NCBI GenBank assembly: GCA_019351995.1
Contig: JABBOD010000013.1
Coordinates: 1-64,000, forward strand
Length of the DNA stretch: 64,000 nucleotides
Reading direction: 5' to 3'
DNA from: Acidobacteriota bacterium
Lineage (GTDB): Bacteria > Actinomycetota > Actinomycetes > Actinomycetales > Microbacteriaceae
The notes beneath the pieces were generated by a model. The model made no database searches and was not told the DNA's origin. It worked only from the letters and a program-made list of their open reading frames with translations. This document shows, one piece after another, positions 54,223 through 63,378 of this stretch (positions are counted from its first letter, which is position 1; the number at the start of each line of letters is the position of its first letter). Made by a program: the position numbers and the translations under genes.

Positions 54223-56796
54223 ATGACTGACACCACCGGTACCGACCTCGATCCCGACCGGCACGACAAGATCACGCCGGTCGATCTCCAGATCGAGATG
54301 CAGCGGAGCTACCTCGACTACGCGATGAGCGTCATCGTCGGGCGCGCGCTGCCCGAGGTGCGCGACGGGCTGAAGCCCGTGCACCGCCGCGTCATTTACG
54401 CGATGTACGACGGCGGGTACCGGCCGGACCGCGCCTTCTCCAAGTGCACCCGCATCATCGGCGACGTCATGGGCCAGTTCCACCCGCACGGTGATAGCTC
54501 GGTCTACGACGCCCTCGTCCGGCTGGTGCAGCCGTGGTCGCTGCGGTACCCGCTGGCTCTCGGGCAGGGCAACTTCGGCTCGCCGGGCAACGACGGTGCC
54601 GCCGCGCACCGGTACACCGAGACGAAGATGGCTCCGCTCGCCATGGAGATGGTGCGCGATATCGACGAAGACACCGTCGATTTCGTGGACAACTACGACG
54701 GCCGCACCAAGGAGCCGACGGTCCTGCCTGCTCGCTTCCCGAACCTCCTGGTCAACGGCTCGGTGGGGATCGCGGTCGGCATGGCCACCAACATCCCGCC
54801 GCACAATTTGCGCGAGGTCTCCGAGGCCGCGCTGTGGGCGCTCGAGCACCCCGACGCGACCCGGGACGAGCTGCTCGACGCGATCATCGCGCGGGTGAAG
54901 GGTCCTGACTTCCCGACCGGCGCGCAGATCTTGGGAGTCAAGGGCATCCAGGATGCCTATCGGACCGGTCGCGGATCGATCACGATGCGCGCGGTCGTCA
55001 ACGTCGAGGAGCTGCAGGGTCGCGTCTGCCTCGTCGTCACCGAACTGCCGTACCAGGTCAACCCCGACAACCTTGCCATCAAGATCGCCGACCTCGTCAA
55101 GGAGGGCAAGCTCGCGGGCATCGCCGACATCCGCGACGAGACGTCGGGTCGCACCGGCCAGCGTCTGGTGATCGTCCTCAAGCGCGACGCGGTCGCCAAG
55201 GTCGTTCTCAACAACCTCTACAAGCACACGCAGCTGCAGGAGAACTTCGGCGCCAACATGCTGGCGATCGTGGATGGCGTGCCCCGCACGCTCCCGATCG
55301 ACGGCTTCATCTCGCGCTGGATCGATCACCAGATCGAGGTGATCGTTCGACGCACCACCTTCCGTCTGGCGAAGGCGGAGGCGGACGCGCACATCCAGCG
55401 CGGCTACGTGAAGGCGCTCGACGCGCTCGACGAGGTCATCGCGCTGATCCGCCGCTCACCCGACGTGGACCAGGCGCGCCAGGGCCTCATCGCCCTGCTC
55501 GATATCGACCTGGAGCAGGCGGATGCGATCCTCGCCCTGCAGCTTCGCCGGCTGGCCGCGCTCGAGCGTCAAAAAATCCAGGACCGCTTGGCCGAGCTCG
55601 AACTCGAGATCGCTGGGTACCAGGCGATCCTCGCCAGCCCCGAGCAGCAGCGCGGCATCGTCATCACCGAGCTGAGTGAGGTCGTCGCCAAGTACGGGGA
55701 CGACCGTCGCACGGAGATCATGTACGGCTTCGGCGGCGACATGAGTGTCGAAGACCTGATTCCCGAAGAGGAGATGGTCGTCACCATCACTCGCGGCGGA
55801 TATGTGAAGCGCACCCGGAGCGACAACTACCGCAGCCAGCACCGCGGCGGCCGCGGGGTCAAGGGTGCCCAACTGCGGGCGGATGACGTCGTCGAGCACT
55901 TCTTCGTCACGACCACGCACCACTGGCTGCTGTTCTTCACGAACACGGGTCGTGTCTACCGGGCGAAGGCGTACGAGCTGCAGGAGGCCGGACGCGACGC
56001 GAAGGGCCAGCACGTCGCGAACCTCCTCGCGCTGCAGCCGGGTGAAGAGATCGCGCAGGTGCTCGACATCCGGGACTACGAGGCGGCGACCTACCTGGTG
56101 CTCGCCACCCGTGGCGGTCTCGTGAAGAAGACCGCGCTCAGCGAATACGACACCAACCGCACCGGTGGCATCATCGCGATCAACCTCCGCGAGGGTGACG
56201 AGCTCGTCTCGGCGATGCTCGTCGAGAATGACAGCGAGGTGTTGCTGGTCTCGCGCCGCGGCATGTCGATCCGCTTCGAGGCGAATGACGAGACGATGCG
56301 CCCGATGGGTCGATCGACCGCGGGGGTCATCGGCATGCATTTCCGCGACGGGGACCAGCTGCTGTCCGCCTCCGTCGTGGCAGATGCCGGTTCGGTCTTC
56401 GTGGTGACGGAAGGCGGCTTTGCGAAGCGGACCTCCGTCGACCAGTACCGCCCCCAAGGACGCGGTGGTTTGGGCATCAAGGTGGCCAAGCTGAACGATG
56501 AGCGGGGTGACCTCGCGGGCGCGCTCATCGTCGAGGACGACGACGAGGTGCTCGTGGTTCTTGCCAGCGGCAAGGTGGTAAGGTCTGCCGTGGCCGAGGT
56601 CCCTGCCAAGGGACGCGACACCATGGGCGTGGTTTTTGCTCGGTTTGACGACGATGACAGGATCATCGCCCTCGCCAAGAACAGTGAACGGAACATCGAC
56701 GCCGCCGAACCCGAAGACCCCGCGGCCGAGGCTCCGGCGCCTGTCTCAGACGGAGACCAGGCCGGAGCCCCCGACGGAGAGGTGGAGACCGAATGA
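54223..56796 (+). CDS. gyrA: DNA gyrase subunit A
   Basis: 857 residues. Active-site Tyr in [11 protein letters not shown], quinolone region [15 protein letters not shown] with Ser/Asp present at the usual positions, and GyrA-box [11 protein letters not shown]. The C-terminal beta-pinwheel ends in an acidic tail (about 40 residues). No intein is present. Confidence 0.98.
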   Translation: MTDTTGTDLDPDRHDKITPVDLQIEMQRSYLDYAMSVIVGRALPEVRDGLKPVHRRVIYAMYDGGYRPDRAFSKCTRIIGDVMGQFHPHGDSSVYDALVRLVQPWSLRYPLALGQGNFGSPGNDGAAAHRYTETKMAPLAMEMVRDIDEDTVDFVDNYDGRTKEPTVLPARFPNLLVNGSVGIAVGMATNIPPHNLREVSEAALWALEHPDATRDELLDAIIARVKGPDFPTGAQILGVKGIQDAYRTGRGSITMRAVVNVEELQGRVCLVVTELPYQVNPDNLAIKIADLVKEGKLAGIADIRDETSGRTGQRLVIVLKRDAVAKVVLNNLYKHTQLQENFGANMLAIVDGVPRTLPIDGFISRWIDHQIEVIVRRTTFRLAKAEADAHIQRGYVKALDALDEVIALIRRSPDVDQARQGLIALLDIDLEQADAILALQLRRLAALERQKIQDRLAELELEIAGYQAILASPEQQRGIVITELSEVVAKYGDDRRTEIMYGFGGDMSVEDLIPEEEMVVTITRGGYVKRTRSDNYRSQHRGGRGVKGAQLRADDVVEHFFVTTTHHWLLFFTNTGRVYRAKAYELQEAGRDAKGQHVANLLALQPGEEIAQVLDIRDYEAATYLVLATRGGLVKKTALSEYDTNRTGGIIAINLREGDELVSAMLVENDSEVLLVSRRGMSIRFEANDETMRPMGRSTAGVIGMHFRDGDQLLSASVVADAGSVFVVTEGGFAKRTSVDQYRPQGRGGLGIKVAKLNDERGDLAGALIVEDDDEVLVVLASGKVVRSAVAEVPAKGRDTMGVVFARFDDDDRIIALAKNSERNIDAAEPEDPAAEAPAPVSDGDQAGAPDGEVETE

Positions 56797-57200
56797 GTAG
56801 CGTCGCCGAGAAGTTGCAGCGCAAGGACTCGCGCAGCACCTCGTCCAAGCAGGTTCGCCTGAAGCTCGTCTACGTCGACTTCTGGTCGGTCGTGAAGCTG
56901 TCGTTCCTGATCTGGTTCTCCCTGGGCATCGTGCTCATCGTCGCGACCCTGCTCATCTGGGTCGTGCTCTATTCGACGCACGTCTTCACGGCGCTCGACA
57001 AGAGTCTGCAGGACATTCTGGGGGACCCGAACTTCAAGATTTCGACTTCCTTCGGTCTGGGGCAGGTTGGGGCTTTCGCGCTGGTGACTGCCATCCTGAA
57101 CGTCATCGTCGGCACCGTTCTCGCGGCGATCGCGTCTCTGCTCTACAACCTGAGCGTTCGCTTCACCGGCGGCGTGCTGGTGGGATTCCAGAACAGCTGA
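56793..57200 (+). CDS. DUF3566 membrane protein
   Basis: 135 residues, with the ATG overlapping the gyrA stop. A basic N-terminus precedes two long transmembrane helices ([26 protein letters not shown] and [29 protein letters not shown]). It is conserved after gyrA in actinobacteria, as in the mycobacterial Rv0007 locus. It may link division or the envelope to replication; function unproven. Confidence 0.9.
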   Translation: MSSVAEKLQRKDSRSTSSKQVRLKLVYVDFWSVVKLSFLIWFSLGIVLIVATLLIWVVLYSTHVFTALDKSLQDILGDPNFKISTSFGLGQVGAFALVTAILNVIVGTVLAAIASLLYNLSVRFTGGVLVGFQNS

Positions 57201-57220
57201 CCGGATGAGGTAGTGTGTTC

Positions 57221-57294
57221 CCGGTCGCCGAGACGGCGGCCGGCGCTGGGGTCGCGCGAAGGCCAGAAATGGCCTTCGCTCATAGCTCCACCGC
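57221..57294 (+). repeat. tRNA leader repeat, copy 1
   Basis: Contains a GC-rich hairpin (CCGGTCGCCG, AGA loop, CGGCGGCCGG), CGCTGGGGTCGC, a second perfect hairpin (GCGAAGGCC, AGAAAT loop, GGCCTTCGC) and AGCTCCACCGCG. It is the same ordered set as at 57387-57461, directly in front of a tRNA in each case. Confidence 0.7.
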
Positions 57295-57296
57295 GC

Positions 57297-57370
57297 GGGG
57301 GTATAGCTCAGGCGGTTAGAGCGCTTCGCTGATAACGAAGAGGTCCCAGGTTCAAGTCCTGGTACCCCCA
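57297..57370 (+). tRNA. tRNA-Ile(GAT)
   Basis: 74 nt, complete cloverleaf: acceptor GGGGGTA pairs with TACCCCC, anticodon GAT at 57331-57333, T-arm CCAGGTTCAAGTCCTGG. CCA is not encoded. Confidence 0.97.
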
Positions 57371-57386
57371 CACGAACTCGAGTGAA

Positions 57387-57461
57387 CCGGGCGTCGAGAC
57401 GACGCCCGGCGCTGGGGTCGCGGCGAAGCCCAGAAATGGACTTCGCTCCAAGCTCCACCGC
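57387..57461 (+). repeat. tRNA leader repeat, copy 2
   Basis: Perfect hairpin CCGGGCGTCG / CGACGCCCGG with AGA loop (57387-57409), CGCTGGGGTCGC, a second hairpin GCGAAGCCC / GGACTTCGC with one mismatch, and AGCTCCACCGCG. Confidence 0.7.
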
Positions 57462-57534
57462 GGGGCCTTAGCTCAATTGGTAGAGCGCCTGCTTTGCAAG
57501 CAGGAGGTCAGGGGTTCGATTCCCCTAGGCTCCA
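57462..57534 (+). tRNA. tRNA-Ala(TGC)
   Basis: 73 nt. Acceptor GGGGCCT pairs with AGGCTCC (one G-T wobble), anticodon TGC at 57495-57497, T-arm AGGGGTTCGATTCCCCT. CCA is not encoded. The pair Ile-Ala after gyrA is conserved in actinobacteria. Confidence 0.97.
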
Positions 57535-57762
57535 CACCTCGAGACGGACCACCGCACGGCGAATCCCCGCGACTGCGGCTCGGGTCACCAGTACGCCGCC
57601 GACGTAGCCGATCACCAGCACCGGATCCAGGGTGGCCAAGTTTGCCCGGGGCCCGACCGTGATGAGCACGACGAGGGCCGCCACAGCTCCGAAGAGCGGC
57701 CATTCACGCGCGGCCAGCCAGGCGATCTTCTCGGTGAACGACAGTGTCGGGACCAGCGTCAT
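57508..57762 (-). CDS. two-helix membrane protein running into tRNA-Ala
   Basis: 84 residues from the ATG at 57762 (an ATG at 57834 is also in frame). FTEKIAWLAAREWP, then hydrophobic helices FGAVAALVVLITVG and VLVIGYVGGVLV. The last nine codons, including the stop, are the antisense of the tRNA-Ala 3' half. The helices look real, but the end may be an accident. No family recognised. Confidence 0.45.
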   Translation of the reverse strand: MTLVPTLSFTEKIAWLAAREWPLFGAVAALVVLITVGPRANLATLDPVLVIGYVGGVLVTRAAVAGIRRAVVRLEVWSLGESNP

Positions 57763-57913
57763 CCGCACGATCGTCACTCCGTGTCGAGGGATCACCGTCG
57801 CGATGGACATCCGATCAGGATCGACCACTGGCACACATCAGAACCGAGTCCTCACGAAATCCTGACGGCATGGGGCGGAACACTCACGGCCTGTCAATGA
57901 GAGAGTTGACCGC

Positions 57914-59833
57914 GTGACCCTCAAGACGTGGCTGCTGCAGGGACTTCGAACCGGGTCCGCTGCCCACGAGGGTTCCTACGCGGAGAAGCCCGCCCACAAG
58001 AACGCCTGGTGGCGGGTCATGACCCTCACCGGGGTCGACTACTTTTCCTCGCTCGGTTACCAGCCGGCCATTGCCGCTGTCGCGGCGGGGCTGCTCTCCC
58101 CCCTCGCCACCATCGTGCTCGTCCTGCTCACCGTCTTCGGCGCCCTCCCGGTCTACCGGCGCGTCGCCCGCGAGAGCTTCAAAGGCGAGGGCTCGATCGC
58201 GATGCTCGAGCGCCTGCTGCCGTGGTGGGGCGGAAAACTCTTCGTGCTGGTGCTGCTCGGGTTCGCGGCGACCGACTTCATGATCACCATCACCCTGTCG
58301 GCAGCGGATGCCGCGGCGCACGCCATCCAGAATCCGCTTGTTCCGAGCTCGTTTCACGGCACCAACATCGCGGTCACGCTCGTGCTCGTTGCCCTGCTCG
58401 CGATCGTCTTCCTGCGCGGGTTCCGCGAAGCCATCAACATCTCGTTCGTTCTGGTGGTCGTCTACCTTGTCTTGAACGCGGTCGTGGTCGCGGTGGGATT
58501 CGCCCACGTCGCCAACAACGCCGTCGTGATCACCGACTGGTGGGCCGCACTCACCCAGCAGCACGGGAATATCTTCGTGATGATCGGGATCGCCCTCATC
58601 GTGTTCCCGAAACTCGCTCTCGGCCTGTCCGGATTCGAAACCGGCGTCGCGGTGATGCCCCTGGTGCGGGGTGCCACCTCGGACACCCCGAGCAATCCGG
58701 CTGGCCGCATCCGCGGCACCCGGATGCTGCTGACGACCGCCGCGCTGATCATGAGCGGGTTCCTCATCACCTCGAGCCTGGTCACGACGCTCCTGATCCC
58801 CCAGAAGGAGTTTCAGAACGGGGGGCAAGCGAACGGGCGTGCCCTTGCGTACCTGGCGCACGAGTACCTGGGCCCAGTGTTCGGAACGATCTACGACATC
58901 AGCACGATCGCCATCCTCTGGTTCGCCGGCGCATCGGCGATGGCGGGCCTGCTCAACCTGGTGCCCCGTTTCCTGCCGCGCTACGGCATGGTTCCCCAGT
59001 GGGCGGCGGCGGTGCGCCCGCTCGTGCTCGTCTTCACGGCGATTGCGGTCATCATCACGCTCGCCTTCCGGGCCAACGTCGATGCGCAGGGCGGGGCGTA
59101 CGCGACCGGCGTGCTCGTGCTCATCACCTCGGCGTCGGTGGCGGTGTTCCTGTCGGCGCTGCACAAGAAGCAGCGCCTGGCCACCGTCGGCTTCGCCGTG
59201 GTGTCAGCGGTCTTCGCCTATACGACCGTCGTCAACGTGATCGAACGCCCAGAGGGCGTCCGCATCGCGGGCCTGTTCATCCTCGGGATCCTGGTGGTGT
59301 CGATCGTTTCGCGGGTGCAGCGCTCCTTCCAATTGCGCGCCGTGTCCGTCACGCTGGATGCCGCTGCACTCGATTTCGTCAACTCGGAAGCCGAGGAGGC
59401 GGGCGCCATCCGCATCGTCGCCAACGAGCCGGACGACGGCTCGGAGCAGGAGTACCGACTGAAGGCAGCCCAGGAGCGTCGCGACGCCGGCATCCCGATG
59501 CGCGCTGCCGTCATTTTCCTGGAGGTGCACCGCGCCGACTCGTCCGACTTCGAGGAGGATCTGGAGGTCGTGGGCGTTGTTCACCACGGATTCCGCGTGC
59601 TCATGGTGCGCAGCGGCAACGTGCCGAACACGATTGCTGCCGTGCTGCTTGAGATTCGTGATCAGACCGGTGTGGTCCCTGATGTCTACTTCGAGTGGGA
59701 TGAGGGCAGCCCGATCTCGAACATGTTGCGTTATCTCGTGACGGGAACCGGCGAGGTCGCCCCGGTCACACGCGAGGTGCTCCGCCGCGCCGAACACGAC
59801 CGCGGGCGACGGCCCGACGTTCACGTCAGTTGA
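57914..59833 (+). CDS. APC-superfamily permease with cytoplasmic C-terminal domain
   Basis: 639 residues from the GTG at 57914. About 12 transmembrane helices (residues 35-470) begin with [21 protein letters not shown], then [26 protein letters not shown] and [15 protein letters not shown] soluble C-terminal domain of ~160 residues follows. The architecture is that of amino-acid/potassium symporters of the KUP/KimA-APC group. The substrate could be K+ or an amino acid; I cannot decide. Confidence 0.75.
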   Translation: MTLKTWLLQGLRTGSAAHEGSYAEKPAHKNAWWRVMTLTGVDYFSSLGYQPAIAAVAAGLLSPLATIVLVLLTVFGALPVYRRVARESFKGEGSIAMLERLLPWWGGKLFVLVLLGFAATDFMITITLSAADAAAHAIQNPLVPSSFHGTNIAVTLVLVALLAIVFLRGFREAINISFVLVVVYLVLNAVVVAVGFAHVANNAVVITDWWAALTQQHGNIFVMIGIALIVFPKLALGLSGFETGVAVMPLVRGATSDTPSNPAGRIRGTRMLLTTAALIMSGFLITSSLVTTLLIPQKEFQNGGQANGRALAYLAHEYLGPVFGTIYDISTIAILWFAGASAMAGLLNLVPRFLPRYGMVPQWAAAVRPLVLVFTAIAVIITLAFRANVDAQGGAYATGVLVLITSASVAVFLSALHKKQRLATVGFAVVSAVFAYTTVVNVIERPEGVRIAGLFILGILVVSIVSRVQRSFQLRAVSVTLDAAALDFVNSEAEEAGAIRIVANEPDDGSEQEYRLKAAQERRDAGIPMRAAVIFLEVHRADSSDFEEDLEVVGVVHHGFRVLMVRSGNVPNTIAAVLLEIRDQTGVVPDVYFEWDEGSPISNMLRYLVTGTGEVAPVTREVLRRAEHDRGRRPDVHVS

Positions 59834-59854
59834 GCGGTCAGAATCTCCGCGAAC

Positions 59855-60430
59855 TCAGTCGGTGCTCGCCGCATCGGTGACATCGGCTTCACCCGGGTCG
59901 CCGAGGTCCTCGATCCACAGGTCGTCATCCGAGCGAAGAGTCTGCCACGCGGCATAGGCGACTCCGATCACGGCGATCGCTCCCATCGCCACCAGAATGT
60001 AGGTGCCGGGGCCTGACTTCTTGGGTGGCTCCACGACACCGACCCGGCGGCCCGCACTCGTCGCCGCGGAACTGGCCTGCGCGAGCGCTGCCCGAAGGCG
60101 CGGGTCTTGGGCGACGTCGACCATGGCGAGGGCTGAGCCGATGGCGCCGGAGAGAGCTGGCAGCAGTTCGTCCGTGAAACGCTCGCTGGCTCGCGAGGCG
60201 GCGTTGCGGCTGACGGCGACACCGGATGCGACCGCCGGGCGAACGCGCGACTCGTAGGCGTCACGTGCGCGGGGCCCGACCTCTTCCCGCGCGTAGTTAG
60301 CCGCCTGCCGACGCGCGTCCTTCAGGACAGCACTCGCGTGCTCGAGAGCATTCCGCTGTTCCTCCCACAGCTCCTCGGCGGAGCGCTTGAGATTCTTCAG
60401 TTCCTTCTGACGCTTACGTGACAAAGCCAT
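59855..60430 (-). CDS. helical protein with one C-terminal membrane helix
   Basis: 191 residues from the ATG at 60430, behind GGAGGTCAAC. Basic coiled-coil N-terminus (SRKRQKELKNLKRSAEELWEEQRNALEHASAVL), an amphipathic repeat-rich middle, a transmembrane helix at about 145-165 (YILVAMGAIAVIGVAYAAW), and an acidic tail. It resembles small DNA-associated or stress membrane proteins conserved in Microbacteriaceae; function unknown. Confidence 0.7.
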   Translation of the reverse strand: MALSRKRQKELKNLKRSAEELWEEQRNALEHASAVLKDARRQAANYAREEVGPRARDAYESRVRPAVASGVAVSRNAASRASERFTDELLPALSGAIGSALAMVDVAQDPRLRAALAQASSAATSAGRRVGVVEPPKKSGPGTYILVAMGAIAVIGVAYAAWQTLRSDDDLWIEDLGDPGEADVTDAASTD

Positions 60431-60554
60431 GTTGACCTCCGAGATGGGTCGTCCGCGAACATGCCCATCCTGCCATGTAGCTCGCGCTGGGGGGATGGAT
60501 TCGCCTGGGCGCTGACTGAGAGCGCGGTCCATGTCGCCATGACACAATGGCCGC

Positions 60555-61082
60555 ATGGCTCTCCACACTGCGGTCGCAACCGTTCACACCAACCACGGAG
60601 ACATCCGTATCAACCTGTTCGGCAACCATGCCCCGATGACCGTCGAGAATTTCGTCGGCCTCGCCACCGGCGCCAAGGAATGGACGGATCCGAAGACGGG
60701 CCAGAAGACGACCGCTCCCCTGTACAACGGGGTGATCTTCCACCGCATCATCAAGGACTTCATGCTCCAGGGGGGCGACCCGCTCGGGCGCGGAACTGGC
60801 GGCCCCGGTTACAGCTTCAAGGACGAGATCCACCCCGAACTCACCTTCGCGGAGCCCTACGTTCTGGCCATGGCCAACGCCGGCCCGGGAACCAATGGTT
60901 CGCAGTTCTTCATCACCACCGTGCCCACCCCCTGGTTGCAGGCGAAGCACACCATCTTCGGCGAGGTCGCCGACGACGAGTCGAAGCGGGTCGTCGACGA
61001 GATCGAGGGCGTCCCGACGGATCGCGGCGACGCGCCGCTCGAGCCGGTCGTGATCTCGGGCATCGACGTCGCAGAGGTCTAA
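60555..61082 (+). CDS. ppiA: cyclophilin-type peptidyl-prolyl isomerase
   Basis: 175 residues. Catalytic Arg in FHRIIKDFMLQGGDPLGRGTGGPGYSF, then GTNGSQFFITTVPTPWL and HTIFGEVA. Cytoplasmic (no signal peptide). CACAAT 6 nt upstream of the ATG points to a leaderless start. Conserved upstream of the rhomboid genes; the ppiA symbol follows common actinobacterial naming. Confidence 0.92.
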   Translation: MALHTAVATVHTNHGDIRINLFGNHAPMTVENFVGLATGAKEWTDPKTGQKTTAPLYNGVIFHRIIKDFMLQGGDPLGRGTGGPGYSFKDEIHPELTFAEPYVLAMANAGPGTNGSQFFITTVPTPWLQAKHTIFGEVADDESKRVVDEIEGVPTDRGDAPLEPVVISGIDVAEV

Positions 61083-62030
61083 GTGCCTGGGCCCGCGAAG
61101 GCCGAGGGAGACCCGTCGGTCTGCTACCGGCATCCCGAGCGGAGCAGCTGGACCCTCTGCGAACGGTGCGGGCGAACCATTTGTCCCGAGTGCCAGATTC
61201 TGACGCCCGCGGGCGTCCGTTGCCCCGAGTGCGTGCGTGAGCTTGGCGGCTCGGTGCAGTGGACCCCGGTCGGCGGCTCGCGCGCGACCGCGGCGAAGGC
61301 CGCGAAGGCGCAGCGGTCCCGAAACGCCTCCCGGCGAGCGGCGGCACGACCCCACTGGCAGCAGGTGATCCTCAACTTCGTGCGCCCCGGCACCACCATC
61401 CCGATCGCCACCTGGACCATCGCGGTGGCGTCGCTCGTGCTCTGGATCTTCGGGTTCTTCAGCAACAACGTGCCGGTCACCTATCTCGCGGCAACCGTCT
61501 ACCACGCCGAGTGGGTCTGGACATACGCGACCGCCTCGTTCGTCTACCCGTCGTTGGCCGCGGGCCAGGTCATCTTCGGATTCCTTCTCAACATCGTCTT
61601 CCTGCTGCTGATCGCGCCGGCAATCGAACGCAACCTGTCTCGGGAGCGATTCCTCGCCGTCTTCTTCGCGGGCGGCGCGGTCGGCAGCGCACTGATGGTG
61701 CTCGCTGGCTCCGGGAATTACGGGCTCTCGTCGGCACTGTTCGGGCTCTTTGGCGCCTATGTCGTGATGGTGTGGTCGTCGCCACCCATCCGGAATCAGA
61801 TCCTGATCGTTCTCGCCATCAACCTGGTCTTCACCGTGGTGCTCTCTCCCGGCTTTCTTCCGGCGATCATCGGCGGACTCGCCGGTGGTGTCGGTGCCAG
61901 CCTCCTGTTCCGGCGCTCTGACGGAATGTCGCGGTCCAAGAACTCCACCCCGTACCTTCTGCTCTTCGGTGCCGTGGCCGTGCTCGTTGTTCTCGCCGCG
62001 GTGCGCGGCATGGTGACGGTGGGGCTGTGA
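61083..62030 (+). CDS. rhomboid-fold protein, predicted inactive, with zinc ribbon
   Basis: 315 residues from the codon directly after the cyclophilin stop. Residues 14-50 hold a cysteine/histidine ribbon (CYRHPER, CERCGRTICPEC, CPEC), then six helices of the rhomboid fold. The nucleophile position reads GLSS (Ser216, with Ser in place of the usual following Gly). The catalytic His is replaced by Ile263 (PAIIGG), and the HxxxN loop has Gly166 in place of His. It probably cannot cleave proteins and may regulate or recruit substrates, as iRhoms do. Its stop overlaps the next rhomboid's start. Confidence 0.82.
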   Translation: MPGPAKAEGDPSVCYRHPERSSWTLCERCGRTICPECQILTPAGVRCPECVRELGGSVQWTPVGGSRATAAKAAKAQRSRNASRRAAARPHWQQVILNFVRPGTTIPIATWTIAVASLVLWIFGFFSNNVPVTYLAATVYHAEWVWTYATASFVYPSLAAGQVIFGFLLNIVFLLLIAPAIERNLSRERFLAVFFAGGAVGSALMVLAGSGNYGLSSALFGLFGAYVVMVWSSPPIRNQILIVLAINLVFTVVLSPGFLPAIIGGLAGGVGASLLFRRSDGMSRSKNSTPYLLLFGAVAVLVVLAAVRGMVTVGL

Positions 62031-62935
62031 GCACCCCCGCGCCCGAGACGGAGATCGACGCCGAGTACTGCTATCGGCATCCTGATCGGCAGAGCTTCAT
62101 CCACTGTCAGCGGTGCGGTCGCACGATCTGCCCGCAGTGCCAGACCCAGGCGGCGGTCGGTGTCCACTGCCCGGAGTGCGTGCGCGAGGGTCGCGCAGAG
62201 GTGAACGCGAGCCAGGGCGGGGTCCTCGGCCGGCTTCGACCGCGGAGCAACTCGCCGATTGTCACGTACACCTTGATCGGCTTGTGCGTGGTGATCTACC
62301 TGGGGCAGTGGCTCACCGGGGGAGCGCTGACCAACGCGTGGGTGCTACGCCCCGATCTGATCGCGACGCAGCCCTGGCGGCTGATCACCTCGGCTTTCCT
62401 GCACTCGACGACCTTCATTCCGCACCTGCTGTTCAACATGTATGCCCTCTACATCTTCGGGCCGGCCCTTGAGCGGTTTCTCGGCCGGGCTCGCTATCTC
62501 GCCCTCTATCTGGTGGGGGCGCTCGGCGGCAGCATCGGGGTCGTGCTGTTGTACCAGTTGGCCGTCGCGAGCAACGGGGCGTCGGTGAAGTGGCTCGGCG
62601 GATTCCTCGCTCCCAACTCGGCGTTGGGTGCCTCCGGGGCGATCTTCGCGCTCATGGGCGCACTGCTGGTGCTGCGTCGGGCGATGGGGCTTCCGCTTCG
62701 TCAGATCCTGATCGTCGTGGTCATCAACATTGCGTTCGGCTTCATCGCTCCCGGAATCGCCTGGCAGGCCCACATCGGCGGGCTGGGGATCGGGGCGGCA
62801 GTCGCGGGCGTCTATCTGACGACTCGGCGGACCGAGCAGAAGTCGGTGCAGGTGCTGGGCGTTGCGGGGATCGCGGCGGGGATCGCGGTGGTGATCATCG
62901 CCTGCGTTGTCAGCTCGCCCGCGTATTACAGCTGA
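62027..62935 (+). CDS. rhomboid intramembrane serine protease with zinc ribbon
   Basis: 302 residues from the GTG at 62027. The same N-terminal ribbon (CYRHPDR, CQRCGRTICPQC, CPEC) precedes an intact active site: GASG (Ser203), QAHIGG (His249) and oxyanion residues in HLLFN (His133, Asn137). It cleaves membrane proteins within the bilayer; the substrate is unknown. Translationally coupled to the degenerate rhomboid upstream. Confidence 0.9.
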   Translation: MSTPAPETEIDAEYCYRHPDRQSFIHCQRCGRTICPQCQTQAAVGVHCPECVREGRAEVNASQGGVLGRLRPRSNSPIVTYTLIGLCVVIYLGQWLTGGALTNAWVLRPDLIATQPWRLITSAFLHSTTFIPHLLFNMYALYIFGPALERFLGRARYLALYLVGALGGSIGVVLLYQLAVASNGASVKWLGGFLAPNSALGASGAIFALMGALLVLRRAMGLPLRQILIVVVINIAFGFIAPGIAWQAHIGGLGIGAAVAGVYLTTRRTEQKSVQVLGVAGIAAGIAVVIIACVVSSPAYYS

Positions 62936-62974
62936 CCATCGGCTCTGCGAGCCCGCCCGGCGAAGTGCACAGGC

Positions 62975-62993
62975 TCATCCACAGTGTGGATGA
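62975..62993. promoter_or_regulatory. inverted pair of DnaA-box-like sequences
   Basis: TCATCCACA, one base, then TGTGGATGA: a perfect 19-base palindrome between the convergent rhomboid and crgA genes. Each half differs from TTATCCACA by one base. It could bind DnaA or simply form a terminator stem. Confidence 0.5.
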
Positions 62994-63034
62994 ATCACAG
63001 CGGTGTAGTTCGTGTGACGAGATCGAGCAGGATG

Positions 63035-63277
63035 TCAGCGCCAGCGGGTCGTCATCAAGAAGCCGATGAACATGATCCCGAAGCCGATCAGGATGTTCCA
63101 GCTCCCCAAGGAGGGGACCGGCAGTTGCGTCTGGCTCAAATAGAAGACGATGATCCAGACCAGGCCGAGCAACATGAACCCGAACATCACCGGCTTGAAC
63201 CACACCGGGTTGGGTGCCTGCGCGCCGCTGCGGGGTTCGACTGCTTGCGGCTTCGGACGTGCACTCGATCGGGCCAT
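63035..63277 (-). CDS. crgA: cell division protein CrgA
   Basis: 80 residues from the ATG at 63277 (MARSSARPKP). Two transmembrane helices, NPVWFKPVMFGFMLLGLVWIIVFYLS and WNILIGFGIMFIGFLMTTRWR, are the CrgA hallmarks. It inhibits or tunes FtsZ-ring formation in actinobacteria. TAGAAT exactly 7 nt upstream of the ATG points to a leaderless transcript. Confidence 0.95.
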   Translation of the reverse strand: MARSSARPKPQAVEPRSGAQAPNPVWFKPVMFGFMLLGLVWIIVFYLSQTQLPVPSLGSWNILIGFGIMFIGFLMTTRWR

Positions 63278-63378
63278 GCCGATGATTCTAATGGACAGAG
63301 GCGGGAGAGCCACCTGACGGGCCTGATGTGCCCGCTGTTCGGGAGCCTTGCCGCCTGTGACGATCTAGAATCATTCCC

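Noticed and set aside
57297-57534. Part of an rRNA operon spacer (tRNA-Ile and tRNA-Ala side by side)
   Set aside because: No 16S or 23S sequence flanks the tRNAs; this pair is a conserved stand-alone arrangement after gyrA in actinobacteria.
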